Of a stretch of 64,000 bases of DNA, positions 63,106-64,000 are shown in pieces. Source of the stretch: Sphagnum compactum. Taxonomy: Eukaryota; Bryophyta; Sphagnopsida; Sphagnales. The notes beneath the pieces were generated by a model. That model made no database searches. It was not told the DNA's origin and saw nothing but the letters and a program-made list of their open reading frames with translations. The translations under genes were made by a program, and so were the position numbers. The stretch is from the NCBI GenBank assembly GCA_965153455.1, contig OZ234494.1, positions 12,338,001 through 12,402,000 on the forward strand, in the 5' to 3' direction. The stretch's first letter is position 1; every line of letters starts with the position of its first letter.

Positions 63106-63285
63106 TGAGCATTGGCCATGGTTTATGCTTTGCAAAAATTCAATTATTATATGTTGGGCAATAGGTTTGTCTTTTATGTTGATCATATGGCACTCTTATA
63201 TTTAATAAGAAACCATAGATATCTAAGAGAATAGCCATATGGTTGCTACTCTTTTTGGAATATCATTTTTCAATAACCATACAAG
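63106..63285 (+). mobile_element. Ty3/gypsy RNase H fragment
   Basis: The plus strand reads ALAMVYALQKFNYYMLGN, then FVFYVDHMALLYLI, then a stop and a one-base shift to IAIWLLLFLEYHFSI. These are the end of the RNase H domain of gypsy Pol (usual wording ...YALQKFRHYLLGN, VDHMALLYLV, RWLLLFLEYDF). Only about 60 codons are present, without integrase or LTR. It runs straight into the pogo-like fragment. Confidence 0.9.
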
Positions 63286-63297
63286 ATAACATTGGCA

Positions 63298-63946
63298 AGC
63301 TAGATAGACAAAGCTTTGGACCAAGCACTTACAAGAAAAAATATCATGTCAAGGTTCAAAGGTACAAGGATTTGGCCATTGAACCCTAAGGCCATGGATG
63401 CAAAAATTGGCCCTAGTACTATATACACATTGCAGAATCAGACCAAGGAGGAAGAATAGTCAAAGTAAGAGGATGGTGAGCAGGAATGGGCAGAACATAC
63501 AACTACATAAGAATTCATCAACATAGGCTCCGTAACAGAAGTTACAATTATTGATCTATCTGATTATCAACCTAGGTATTATGTGAACATGCCTAGAATT
63601 CCTATAGTCATTAACCATGCATGTGAAAAACATGGTTGAGAATTTGGAACAACCTTCATTGGATGAAGCTGCAGAGTTCAGAAATCCTAAAAGTTCAACT
63701 CAAGTGGCATTGGCAGAAGGCTTTCACAGTTTGTTGTCATTGCCACATTTGCCTACACGAAGGACCAATAGAAGAGAACCATTAGTAGATTATTCTCAAA
63801 GTCATGTTGTGACTTTAGAAGAATATTTGAAGATATGTGACAAAAGGCAATGGATAGGGAGGCAACATAACAAATTAGAGAAAACAGAAGGAAAGAAAGA
63901 TAAGAAAAGCAAGCAAAAAAACACTTACAATGTTGACTGCAGCTGA
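63298..63946 (+). mobile_element. Decayed pogo-like (Tc1/mariner superfamily) transposase C-terminal part
   Basis: The first piece reads IDKALDQALTRKNIMSRF, then KGTRIWPLNPKAMDAKIGPS to a stop near 63458. 'GIWPLNPxAMD' is characteristic of the end of the DDE domain in plant pogo/Tigger-like transposases. A second open stretch, 63617-63946, is charged and ends in a Lys-rich tail. It contains TNRREPLVDYSQSHVVTLEE, a phrase I associate with the C-terminal tail of the same kind of element; that association is less certain. Stops and a frame change between the pieces show it is inactive. The window ends shortly after. Confidence 0.7.
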
Positions 63947-64000
63947 AAGACTAGCTGAAAAGGAACTTGTAAAACAGTAAAGAGAAAATTTCATTGTAGC

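Overview
This is nuclear DNA of a land plant. It is AT-rich and gene-poor, with spliced genes that use GT-AG introns, large amounts of decayed transposon sequence, and many microsatellites. Plant origin is supported by a KAI2-type alpha/beta hydrolase with the land-plant intron at its usual place, a plant-like mitochondrial methylcrotonoyl-CoA carboxylase beta subunit, and plant families of hAT, CACTA, Ty3/gypsy and pogo-like elements. Gene introns are short (about 80-750 bp) while intergenic DNA is long and repeat-filled. The style of the hAT, gypsy and pogo remnants would fit a seed-free plant such as a fern or bryophyte, but the species cannot be named from this sequence alone.

Layout. 1-7.5 kb: AT-rich intergenic DNA with degenerate CCTA/TAGG repeats, a 28-bp near-perfect hairpin and a 76-bp tandem repeat. 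7.5-11.8 kb (+): an eight-exon protein-L-isoaspartate O-methyltransferase gene (218 aa) behind a long pyrimidine-rich leader; its fourth exon end has been duplicated into the following intron. 11.8-18.2 kb: no gene seen. 18.2-21.9 kb (-): a ten-exon methylcrotonoyl-CoA carboxylase beta-chain gene (709 aa) with a long N-terminus and a short upstream ORF. 24-28.5 kb: decayed gypsy and CACTA elements, a tRNA-derived SINE-like head and AT-rich repeats. 30-31.7 kb (+): a broken MCM3 helicase gene. 33.1 kb: a 33-bp-arm foldback resembling a plant microRNA precursor. 38.6-39.2 kb: an unidentified exon-like ORF with a decayed partial duplicate. 39.9-41.2 kb: a very GC-rich tandem Helitron-like block. 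41.2-53.6 kb: AT-rich DNA with a MITE, two more SINE-like heads and degenerate repeats. 53.6-55.4 kb (-): a long decayed hAT transposon. 58.0-59.3 kb (+): a three-exon KAI2-like receptor gene (274 aa). 61.8-62.5 kb (+): a broken PH1-like pleckstrin-homology gene. 63.1-63.9 kb (+): a gypsy RNase H fragment abutting the C-terminal part of a pogo-like transposase.

The three intact genes have unrelated jobs: repair of aged proteins, leucine breakdown in mitochondria, and karrikin-type signalling. They do not form a cluster or pathway. The two dead gene copies (MCM3, PH1) retain intron positions, so they look like decayed segmental duplicates rather than processed pseudogenes. I found no convincing new multi-gene system. 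The most worthwhile oddities are the foldback at 33.1 kb, the Helitron-like GC-rich array, the two-copy MITE family and the exon duplications.
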